Part shown: one piece after another, positions 22,395 through 31,777 of the stretch
Numbering within the stretch: position 1 is the first letter of the stretch
Layout: every line of letters begins with the position of its first letter
NCBI RefSeq assembly: GCF_023278565.1
Contig: NC_064678.1
Coordinates: 3,534,001 to 3,598,000 of the forward strand
Direction of reading: 5' to 3'
Origin: Colletotrichum lupini
Taxonomy: Eukaryota > Ascomycota > Sordariomycetes > Glomerellales > Glomerellaceae
DNA: 64,000 bases
The notes under the pieces: model-generated
What the model was told of the DNA's origin: nothing
Seen by the model: the letters and a program-made list of their open reading frames with translations, nothing else
Databases searched by the model: none
Made by a program: the position numbers and the translations under genes

Positions 22395-23635
22395 ACCACT
22401 GGCTCGGTGTCACTCCGACTTTGACATGAAACTCGTCTGCATTTTTGGCGTTGTGTGGGACAGGGAAACGAAAGTGAATGGAAAATGAATGCTGGGTAGT
22501 CCTTGCGGATGGCCCTCTGCTTCGATGCTATGATTTAGCTGTATATTTAATGTATTTCCCGCATCTAGTTTCATACCAAAAGATGCATGATTCGATGAAC
22601 GACTGCCTTCTCATCCCAAAGATATTGGAATGGCTAACAAGAGTAGTTTGAGACTAACAATGCGGTTGCTAGTCGTAGTGCTGAGCGAGACCGGACGGCG
22701 TGATGGTCTTCGGTACCGAATCGGCATATTGCGACATTCGTCGTTTGACCGGCGGTGGGTCAATCACCTGAAGATGCCAAAGTTCTTTCAACATCGAGTC
22801 TTCCTTGTTTGCTTTGCTATTGAGTGGTGAGAGATTCAGATCCCGCTTGCTTTTCAATGGAATAAACAGAATGTTATCAATCAGGCCTGGCCGGAGGGAG
22901 AAACGCCAAGAAGCTCCGCAACGGTAACTCTAACGCACGGGATCCGGCGCGCCGTTCAACATCAACGGTTCGGTTTTGGAAAAAGAAATTGCGGGTACGC
23001 CCCGGTCTCCCGGCGCCGGGATCGGCCGTTGAGAGCTCGGCCAAGTTACGACTTTTCACCGTCGTGACGTACCCGCGTGAAGCGGTCAATTAAGTACCTC
23101 AGCCGCAATCATGAATGACACGCGACCTGCCAAGAACTTCTAAAGTGTGTGTATCAATTGGTGCGCCGAACCAGAGCTTCAAGCGGTAGCGGCTGACTCT
23201 TGTTACATGCTTGCCCTTGTGAGGATAAGTGGCGGCAACTTGCGTCCGTTTCGTTTTCTTCTTCTTGCGCTCGCCTGTTGCCGCACGGCTCGATCCCGTG
23301 CCGGCCTGGGCGGAGTTTCCCCGACGTCTATTTGATCTTTTGTACTTGGGCCCAGCTTTTTCCAACTTCATCTCTTGAACAACCTATTGTCTGCATTCTT
23401 GCCTCCCCTCATCTTTGGCCGGATGGTTTGTAAGGTCAGCTCTTCTTTTCGTGTGTCTCGCAAGCACCCATAAACTTGTAGAATACACGAGGTTTCCGTC
23501 ACTTTATCTCTGACGTAGACACGTGTGTGCTCACTCGTAACGGCCAACGAGATACACCCTCAATTATTCCCGGTCGTTCTTCAACGGTGGAGTGTAACCT
23601 CAATACCAAAACCTCGGCACCGGGGCTCCTACACA
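22395..23635. other. Intergenic: b561 3' flank and MFS gene promoter
   Basis: No supported gene. An E-box CACGTG lies in GACACGTGTGTG around 23518-23529, about 110 nt upstream of the MFS ATG. Confidence 0.5.
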
Positions 23636-25621
23636 ATGTCGTCGCGGCGCATAGAGGACGAGCTGGTGCTCCAGCACCACGATGAGGATGCCGACACCGA
23701 AAGAGGGGAGTACTCGGACTCGGACGACGATGCGGATGAGGACACGCCAATGATGCTGGGCCAGACCGACGGTGCGGTTGAGGCTGCCGATGCGCCACTC
23801 TCAAATGCGCCCCCCAAACCTCCGCCGCTACCTCTCGTCAAGAAGCCTGAGAAGCCACCGCCCGTGGCCTGGCGCGATCTGCCAAAGAAGCAGCAGTTGT
23901 TCGTGATTACGATGACGAGGTTAAGTGAGCCTCTTGTCCAGACTTCTCTCCAGGTATGTAACTCTTGAAGCTCCGTCAAGTACCTTCGGCGCAAAGTTTC
24001 GGAACATGGTATATCCAAAGTGCTCTCACGCGCATTTCCGTATGGGGGAGGTTTGTCTTGAGAGTAACTTCCCACCCGCTAACACCGTCTTCAGTCCTAC
24101 ATGTTCTACCAACTCAAATGGTTCGACCCAACGCTGCCCGACTCCGTAATCTCAAGCCAGGCCGGCATCCTCCACGCCTCTTTCACGGCAGCACAGTTCA
24201 TCACAGCCATGATCTGGGGCCGCCTCGCAGACTCGAAGCGCTTCGGCCGCAAGACGGTTCTCATGATCGGCCTCCTCGGCACCTGCTTCTCCTGCATCGG
24301 CTTCGGCTTCTCCCAGTCCTTTGCGCAGGCCCTCTTCTTCCGCTGTCTAGGCGGCGCGACAAACGGCAACGTCGGCGTCCTGCGGACAATGATTAGCGAG
24401 ATCGTCCGCGAAAAGAAGTTCCAGGCCCGCGCTTTCGTCTTGCTGCCCATGACCTTCAACATTGGTGTCATCATCGGGCCCATTTTGGGAGGTATCCTCT
24501 CCGATCCGGCAGGGAGCTACCCTTCCTTATTTGGGGATATTGCTTTCTTCCGGAAGTACCCGTATGCGACGCCAAACCTGCTCAGTGCAATCTTCCTCTC
24601 CTGCGCTGCCCTGTCCGTCTGGCTCTGCCTCGAAGAGACCCACGACGCCCTCCGCGAAGAGGGCCCGGACCTCGGATCCCGCGTAGGATCAAGCATCGCC
24701 TCCCTCGTCCATCGAATCGTTGCTCGTCGACGAAGGGGTTTGAATAGCAACGCAGACGTAGCCTACACGCCCCTCCACTCCAGCTCCGCAAGCACAACCG
24801 ACGTCGACGTCGAACTCTCCCCGGAATCCGCACCAGCAAAACAAAAAACCCGCCCCCGGTACCGCCACCGCCTCCCCTTCCGCCGCATCTTCACCCGCAA
24901 CGTCCTCATGACCTTCTCCGCGCACTTCTTCCTCGCCTTCCACGTCGGCACCTTCAACGCCCTCTGGTTCGTCTTCCTCTCGACCCCGACCTCCGCCTCC
25001 CCCCCGCACCTCCCCTTCCGCTTCTCCGGCGGGCTCGGCATGCCACCGCAGTCCGTCGGCATGGCCATGGCCATCCTCGGCGTCATCGGCATCAGCCTCC
25101 AGCTGCTCGTGTACCCGCGCCTGTCGGCGCACCTCGGCACCGTGAAAGCCTGGCGGCTGTTTTTGTATTTCTTCCCGGTGACGTATTTTTTGGTGCCGTA
25201 CCTCGCCGTCGTGCCCACCACCGACGCCTCGCCGCCGCCGGGGCTGAAGGGTGGGCCGGCCATTTGGTTCGCTATTGTCGGGGTGTTGCTCTTCCAGGTT
25301 CTGGGGCGCACGTTTGCGCTGCCGGGGCAGACGATTTTGATTAACAACTGTACGCCGCACCCGTCTGTGTTGGGGACGATTCACGGGCTCGGGCAGAGTG
25401 TTAGTAGTGCGGCGAGGACGATTGGGCCCGTGTTGTGCGGGTGGCTTTATGGACGGGGGCTCGAGGGAGGGGTTGTGGGTGCTGTGTGGTGGGGTTTGGC
25501 TGGTGTTGCAGTGTTGGGGGTGATGGCGAGTTGGGCTGTTTGGGAGGGAGACGGGCATGAGATTTGGATTGATGGGGATGAGGTTGCTGCTGAGGAGGAG
25601 GAGGAAGTGCACAGGCGGTAA
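23636..25621 (+). CDS. Major facilitator superfamily transporter (ZIF-like/YCR023C-like)
   Basis: Two exons are inferred, 23636-23953 and 24095-25621, with a 141-nt intron (GTATGT donor, CTAAC branch, CAG), giving 614 aa. The N-terminus is cytosolic and highly acidic (Asp/Glu/Ser), then Pro-rich. The transporter core starts at about residue 88 with WRDLPKKQQLFVITMTRLSE. The MFS motif A-type loop reads GRLADSKRFGRKTVLMIG between helices 2 and 3. A long cytosolic loop (about residues 290-370) carries Ser/Arg-rich sequence, and the second half ends in an acidic EEEEEVHRR tail. Similarity in layout is to the zinc-induced facilitator-like/YCR023C group, a vacuolar or plasma membrane family of uncertain substrate. 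The 3' third uses noticeably more G/T-ending codons than the rest. Substrate not assigned. Confidence 0.8.
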
Positions 25622-26673
25622 TGGTGGGTTTATGGTAGAAGGAGTGGGAGTTTGGAAGTTTGAACCTGTATGCTTTTTCTCATACTCACTTACATAGCCT
25701 CCAGAGCAGAGTATAGTAATTCTTAGATTTCTCCAAGGTATCTTAAACTACCTTAGCCTTCGTCACAGTTTCAACTCAAAGAGATACGTAAATGCTGGTA
25801 TGCACTACTACAGGGTAATAACGTACAGAGATATCCGCAAAGGCGTAGCTCTCCTTCGCAGCACACGTACGCCTACCTCATGCCAACCTACATCCTATCC
25901 TTATTTACTTACGTTCTTAGCATAAACAGAATCGTTTCAAACACTATGACGTCTAATGCAAACTCCATGCGCCCATCAGCTTGCCTCTCAGGTCAGGTAG
26001 AAAGAGTTAAAATGACGGCTCTCTCGTTCTGGAGATTCCTCACTGCTTTCGAGTTCGCTTGCCAAGCTGCTTCATTCTCGAACCAAAACCCTCTTGACAT
26101 TACAGACGCAAGTGGAGGAAGAAAGGACTCCGACGTAAGGACCAATGAGTCCGTGGTGCAGGCCATGCGTGATGCAGGGGCCTCTGGCTTCATACCAGTT
26201 TCCAGGTTTTTTCTTCTTTCCGTTTATTTCGGCGGACGACATTAGAGCATGCTGCTGCAGGCCGAGAACGGAGTTTCAGGCTGTCTCATTGCCACCAACG
26301 TGCTTGCCGGCCCTGCTAACTTATTTCAGGGTTGTCGATCTTTGGCATGCCATTGGGCGTTGGAGACTCAAGCGGGTTCTCGCAGCTTGGTGTAACGATG
26401 CTGTTGGAAGTGGTTGTGTGATTTATATGCATGAAGCGCGGCAAAATCCTTGGCTCGACTCTCGCCAGCCTAATCTTTCAAGCTGTCTGCCGCGCCTAAT
26501 GTCCCTCTCCCCTGCGCTCCTTCAAAGAAAAGTTCAAATATGTAGTAGTCATGCCGCTAGTGCTTGGTCCGTTCTACTCTTCCTTCTGTTTGCTCTTTAA
26601 AGTCTTCATTGTGCTCTCTTGTTCTCTACGTCTACTGAGCCTAGTGAGCGTCGGTGGCAACTCCCTTCTCAGA
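25622..26673. other. Intergenic, no supported gene
   Basis: Contains the MFS 3' flank, a locally AT-richer patch (25700-25960), and upstream DNA of the Kre9-like gene. The frames present are short and carry no recognisable features. Confidence 0.5.
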
Positions 26674-27610
26674 ATGCGAATCGCCGCTGCCCATCTTCTT
26701 CTTCTTAGTCCCCTCTTTTGGAATTGCACCGGGTCGGCCGTCTTCCATACACCACCAGCCCCCGGCCCCCAATACGACTTTCAGGACAATCCTCAGTATG
26801 CGCTGGGCGAGATAATAGACATCCAATGGAGCACTGATGACCAGTTCGTTGACTTATTCGTTGTTCAAACGTCTCCGGACTTAGAGACCCTTGCCGCTGT
26901 GATTAGTAGGTCGATTTAATGTCAACTCGCCTTGACCCCAACTTATCTTCGTTACTTGATGTTCTTTCGATGTCACGAAGGATTTCTGACCGGAACGATA
27001 TATAGTGGACGAATACGTGCCTTCGACCATCAAATGGCGCGTCAGCTTCGATGGCTTTCCGTCCTCGCACGACCCAGATCTGAGTAACGTATACTATCTA
27101 CACTTGCAGGCCGCTGGTCAAAATGGTACAGGCGTTACGTGCCACTATTTTAATATCACTCGCGGCGATGCCACATCAGTCTCGTCGTCGGCATTGTCGT
27201 CGGCCTCGCCGACCGCCGCATCTTCCCCTTCAACATCACCATCATCGATTGGATCCCCGACGGCAACGCCGAGCGCAATGAGCACGCCAGATCTTGACCG
27301 TGGTGAGCTATCGACTGGCGCAGTGGCTGGTATTGCCGTCGGAGCGACCTTTGTTGGGACGCTCGTTGTGGTGGGATTAGCGGGATTACTGTTCTGGCGA
27401 CGGTGGAAAAACAATGAGAAGGGACGAGGGGAAGAAGCAGCCGCGATGGCCACTGCGAACGATGAAAGTGAGATACATGTCTACAAGAGAGACTTATCTG
27501 TGCCGTCGCGTGAGCTGTATGTTGAGAGTCCTCGACGCTTGAGAGCGGAGACTTCGGAACCGAGCGAAATGAGGTTTGAGATGTCGGGTGATTCGGTCGT
27601 ATGTAAATGA
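26674..27610 (+). CDS. Kre9/KNH-like single-pass membrane protein with Ser/Thr-rich stalk
   Basis: Two exons are inferred, 26674-26905 and 27006-27610, with a 100-nt intron (GTAGGT donor, CTGAC branch, TAG acceptor), giving 278 aa. A signal peptide covers about residues 1-22. The extracellular domain has the pattern DNPQYALGEIIDIQWST ... DLFVVQTS ... TIKWRVSF ... YYLHLQ ... CHYFNITR. This resembles the N-terminal Ig-like domain of Kre9/KNH and Ser/Thr-rich GPI-anchored proteins. A Ser/Thr/Pro/Ala stalk (about residues 134-172, likely O-mannosylated) leads to a membrane helix at about 181-208, a WRRWKNN stop-transfer sequence and a charged cytosolic tail of about 65 residues. The layout is like cell-surface sensors or adhesion proteins. 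A role in cell wall sensing is inference. The splice join replaces a genomic GTG with an ATG (Met78) codon split by the intron. Confidence 0.65.
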
Positions 27611-28284
27611 AACGTGGAGTTTAGTTAGGCTGGCGGAAGTCGTGACTATTTGCAACTAAAATTTGAGATTCAAAGGTGAGGTATGTCGTCTCTTACTTTC
27701 GGGGATAACGTTGTTAACATGAAGGATAGATATATGGACATCATATACTCTTGTTCAAACACACGACCAGCATGGGAATCCAAAGGGGTCACGACAGCTT
27801 CAGTAAAGTCCCTCGTACATGGTGATAAGAACGAGAAGCGGAGGTTGAAGAGTCACATGACAAGCGTAGTAATCGATAGGCGTTTTCTTAAATTGACAAT
27901 TTGGATCATAAGGCAGACTTCTCGACACAGGAATGAAATGTCTCTGAGCTTCCCATCTCTCAATTTCCATGGTTGGGCGAACTTCAGGTTTTGCATTCGC
28001 GCTAGTATTGCGATGGCTTTGTGTGACACATTTAATTGGTGTCGTCTGCTGCAGTCCCTTTCCAGCTTCACTCCAAAACCGTCCTGGACGGCGCAACTTC
28101 ATGCCGAGCCTTCTGCGGCTGAACATAGCGGTCACGCATTCGAGACATTTGATCGATCTTCTTAGTGTAACGGTTTCAGACAGCCAAGAATATCAAGATA
28201 CCCAGATTGCCCTCTCATATCTGTTCTTGGATGCTGAACACGACATCGTCCCCAAGTCGTGATATTGAGCAACGAAAGACAAGC
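27611..28284. other. Intergenic between Kre9-like and Cys-knuckle genes
   Basis: No supported gene. Frames of 110-160 codons on both strands lack conserved features. An in-frame ATG at 28231 could extend the next gene by 18 residues. Confidence 0.5.
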
Positions 28285-31200
28285 ATGGATTACAGCAGAC
28301 AACCATACTTTCCACCTCCGCCAGGTCAAGCTGGAAATCCACCACCGCCGATTCCGCTACGCCCAGAAACAACAATGCCAGCAATTTCTCCTCCCCATGA
28401 CTATTCGCGAGGGCAATTCCAACAACCTCAGACTGTGCAAAGTCCTCAATATGGCGGTCAACATCCTCAACAAACTTACCAGCCCACATACGGCGCTCCT
28501 TCTTACCATCAGAGCCCCCCCAACAGTCACAATTATCATCAACCAAGCTCCGTAAGCCGACCTGAGCCAACTCCTCAGAACTTTTATTCGAATGGCCAGC
28601 CTCCCTACACCCAGCCGTACTCACCCTCAGCAACGTACACGCACCCTAATCAAGGACCATCATCGTCCCAGAGTCCTAGTCTAATAAGTGCTCTGCAACA
28701 GGCGACCTCATTGTTTTCGGACAGTGACAAAGTTGTCAAGTCTTACCATGGACTCAAGAGCAAAGCTAGAGCCAAGTTCACCCAATTCGTCTTGCAGGGC
28801 GTGACACCTTCACAGCCTACCTACAATCCTCAGGTCCAGTACGCTCAGAACCACAACCCGCCGTATAACCCTTCACCATCGTCTCCATCTCCCGTTCATC
28901 CTCCCGGCGCTCAATACCATCAAACTCAGCAATCTTACTACCAGCATCCGAGCCCAATAGAAAACTTGGCAACTCCACCAGCACAGTCTCCCTACTATCA
29001 CCCGCCCCCTTCTCAGGAACAGGCCTATCCTGTACCATCTCATAGTTCAGCTGTGCTGTCACAGCAACGAGATCAGTATAGTCAACAGACTCAAAAGGAT
29101 TCATCTCCTCATTATCTGGCTCATATCTCACAAACCCCCGGGAACGATGGTCCATCTGGCATGCCGACACCCAGTGCCATCTTTTATGGGAACGACAATC
29201 CCAATTCCGCCGTTCAGCAACACACTGTACCTGCAGCTTCAACAGCAGCTCACACACCGCCTGTGGTAACACTGCAGCAACTTCCTGAGCATCAGCAGCA
29301 TATTCAACTTGTCCAGGAAGGGACCTCTCGCCCAATTGAAGCTACGCAAGAGCCAGGAAGACCTACAGCAGGCGCTATTCATCCCTCGACCTCGCTGATA
29401 GAAGTCAATACCGCTGAATGCCCACCTTCTCAACCCCACATTGCCGAGAAGGTCGCTCATGTTTCTCACGAGGAAGTACCGGCAGCCAGTTTAGTCGACC
29501 AAATTTCTACAATCCTCGGCAATGTCAGCATTGGCGAAGCCCCTTCATCGCAGAGCAACCCTCCGACGCCTGACGCTGTCGACTTCCACGACTACAAAAG
29601 AGCCCTTCCCCGTGTCACCGAAAATGGGGAACCTAACGCAGTTGTTTGGGAATGCCCAGCAGACCGAGAGGTCAAGTATGAAACAGACTGGTATCATATA
29701 TCAGATATCCCAAACTTCCTCGTCTGCACACACTGCCACGAGAGGTGCCTTGCACAGACACCCCTGGGAGGCTCTTTCATACGCACCAGGCAACCGGAAG
29801 GACGTTGTCGGTTCAATGCTCCCCGAATCACCAGACTCCTGCTACCCGAGTGTCTCAAGCGCAGAGATATCACTCCTCTGCGGGAGTTCATGACAGCTCG
29901 ACTCGATGTCCTGGACTGCAAAGGAGTCTCGGGTGCCGATGGCTCAGCAGGAATCAAATGGTACCAACCGCTTGACGACAGACTCGATGGATTCGTATCT
30001 TGTGAGGCTTGTTATCAAGATATCGTCCTGGCAACATCGTTCCGTGACAAATTTGTTCCGCACGACTCACCCCAAGCATCTGATGCCGTCTGGGCCTGCG
30101 ACATCTGTCTCCCCTTCATGAGTCGATCCATAGTCAGACTTTCAAAATCAGGAGTCGACGGCTGGAACTCATGGGTAGAAGCAGCAGCGAAGCACATTGC
30201 TCTGCCTCAATGCGACAAGGGGCCCATATCGCCCTCCTCCAGACGCTGGATGCGACTGCGCGGCGAGCGGCATCCGGATTTCAAAATGTGTGAAAAGTGC
30301 TACGAGAAACATGTGGCTCTGACGACACTGGATAAGGACTTTAAATCTATTCCACATGTGCCGAGTCACACAGGGTTAGACTGGATGGACGCCGCACTAG
30401 GCTATACAACGACGGAGCCTACGCCCATCACATGCAGCATGAATGGCTTGCCCGTTGAGGTCGCGCTCACAGACGCCAAGGACTTTCAGGACATCAACGT
30501 TCTCTACCGTGCTCTGGAGGTCATCCTCTCCTGCCCACCGTGTACCGAACGGGGCATCATCAACGGCACGTGGTACACGTTGACCGGCGGCGGCTGTGAC
30601 GGCTGTAGGATCTGTGCCCCATGCCACGCAGCCTTCATCACCCCATTCGGACTGGACCGATTCTACGAGAAATCTCAGAGCGAGGAAGCAGGAGAGACCT
30701 ACCTCTGCAGCTTCGAGCGGTCCTCGGCCCCGCGATGGGTCGACCACATGAACCGCAACGCCGAAGCCGTCGAGACCGGCGTCTGGTCCCGCTACTCCGT
30801 CTTCGTGCGTAAATTCGCCGGCGTCCCGCACTGCGCCAAGGAGAACCTCGTCGACAACCGCCGCTGGTATGGGTGGGACGACTGCACAATCTGCCCAGAG
30901 TGCTACATCACCTTCTGCCAGGAGAGCTCGCCACCTCCCCCTAGTCTGACAATGGAATTCGACAACGACCTTGTCGTCGAGAAGAGGATGTGCTGCCTGT
31001 ACTCCCCGCGCATGCGGCAAAAGTGGATCGAGGCGTGCGAGGCGGGCAACGCGGAGGCGCTGATCGAGTTTTCGAGGGTGCGGCACGGGGTTTGGGTGCA
31101 GACTGTGCTGCAGGTCCAGGCGCTTCGCCAGATGCAGGATATGCAGATGATGAATGCTATGCATGCGGGCTTCATGAGTGTTACGTACCAAGGTATTGAG

Positions 31201-31395
31201 GGCATACAGGTGGTGTCTGGCACGACAGATGGGTACGAGCATGGGAATAGTCAACTTGGATGGCATGCGACGGAGGCGGGCGCAACGAGTGCAGCTTTTC
31301 GGAATCAGATGCAGGCTGGGATGGCTCAGTCTAATAGTTCGAATACGTGGATGACGATATGGCAGTTGTTGCTGAAATGGTCAGAGTATGAGTAG
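28285..31395 (+). CDS. Large intronless protein: Pro/Gln-rich N-terminus and repeated Cys-knuckle modules (unknown function)
   Basis: A single open frame of 1036 codons from the ATG at 28285. An in-frame ATG at 28231 is an alternative; I prefer 28285 because it opens the MDYSRQPYFPPPPGQ stretch. Residues 1-430 are disordered and rich in Pro, Gln, Tyr, Ser and His. One short helical segment lies near residues 132-172 (SLISALQQATSLFSDSDKVV ... KARAKFTQFVLQG). The rest is a series of Cys-pair modules: C481/C484/C488, C573/C576, C605/C608, C669/C672, C750/C753, C771/C774/C777/C780 and C867/C870/C873/C878. Several share a C-x2-C-[YH] core followed by a Thr and an aromatic residue, for example CEACYQDI, CEKCYEKH, CAPCHAAF and CPECYITF. 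These look like zinc knuckles. A Met/Gln-rich helix follows near residue 950. I do not recognise a characterised family. No membrane helix is evident. Confidence 0.75.
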   Translation: MDYSRQPYFPPPPGQAGNPPPPIPLRPETTMPAISPPHDYSRGQFQQPQTVQSPQYGGQHPQQTYQPTYGAPSYHQSPPNSHNYHQPSSVSRPEPTPQNFYSNGQPPYTQPYSPSATYTHPNQGPSSSQSPSLISALQQATSLFSDSDKVVKSYHGLKSKARAKFTQFVLQGVTPSQPTYNPQVQYAQNHNPPYNPSPSSPSPVHPPGAQYHQTQQSYYQHPSPIENLATPPAQSPYYHPPPSQEQAYPVPSHSSAVLSQQRDQYSQQTQKDSSPHYLAHISQTPGNDGPSGMPTPSAIFYGNDNPNSAVQQHTVPAASTAAHTPPVVTLQQLPEHQQHIQLVQEGTSRPIEATQEPGRPTAGAIHPSTSLIEVNTAECPPSQPHIAEKVAHVSHEEVPAASLVDQISTILGNVSIGEAPSSQSNPPTPDAVDFHDYKRALPRVTENGEPNAVVWECPADREVKYETDWYHISDIPNFLVCTHCHERCLAQTPLGGSFIRTRQPEGRCRFNAPRITRLLLPECLKRRDITPLREFMTARLDVLDCKGVSGADGSAGIKWYQPLDDRLDGFVSCEACYQDIVLATSFRDKFVPHDSPQASDAVWACDICLPFMSRSIVRLSKSGVDGWNSWVEAAAKHIALPQCDKGPISPSSRRWMRLRGERHPDFKMCEKCYEKHVALTTLDKDFKSIPHVPSHTGLDWMDAALGYTTTEPTPITCSMNGLPVEVALTDAKDFQDINVLYRALEVILSCPPCTERGIINGTWYTLTGGGCDGCRICAPCHAAFITPFGLDRFYEKSQSEEAGETYLCSFERSSAPRWVDHMNRNAEAVETGVWSRYSVFVRKFAGVPHCAKENLVDNRRWYGWDDCTICPECYITFCQESSPPPPSLTMEFDNDLVVEKRMCCLYSPRMRQKWIEACEAGNAEALIEFSRVRHGVWVQTVLQVQALRQMQDMQMMNAMHAGFMSVTYQGIEGIQVVSGTTDGYEHGNSQLGWHATEAGATSAAFRNQMQAGMAQSNSSNTWMTIWQLLLKWSEYE

Positions 31396-31777
31396 CGTGA
31401 GCAGGCCACGGCAAGCCGGGTGTGCGGTTTTAGCTAGTTTCTCTATTCGACTTCATTTATGAGCATCCTTACTTTAGTGACAGCCTAGCTATGTTATTCG
31501 CCAGTGGTATCCATCACCTCTTACATCCGCGAGACTAACATACAGCTGAGAAATACAGCTACGATAAAGCAAAGTTCTTTCAACCAAATTTAACCACAGT
31601 TTCAAGGATAGTAGACTGACCCGACGAGCTGCTAAATCCTACAGGTGTATTGGGACTCGATTGAGTCCTGTCAGATTCGCGTCTATATATCTAATGTGAG
31701 ACGACAGCTCATGGAATATTTGGATTTTATTGGCATGTATATGCACACCAACAACCCATAAATACCTAGCTCAAAGT
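31396..31777. other. Convergent 3' flanks
   Basis: A 382-nt spacer between the convergent Cys-knuckle and protease genes. Moderately AT-rich, with no gene or strong terminator-like structure seen. Confidence 0.5.

Noticed and set aside
24689..25612. Minus-strand 307-codon frame rich in His/Arg/Glu
   Set aside because: Antisense to the MFS coding sequence with strong third-position GC; no domain.
28207..28284. N-terminal extension of the Cys-knuckle protein to a non-ATG start at 28207
   Set aside because: The extension has no ATG before 28231 and does not resemble the Pro-rich N-terminus; the ATG at 28285 is simpler, though 28231 stays possible.
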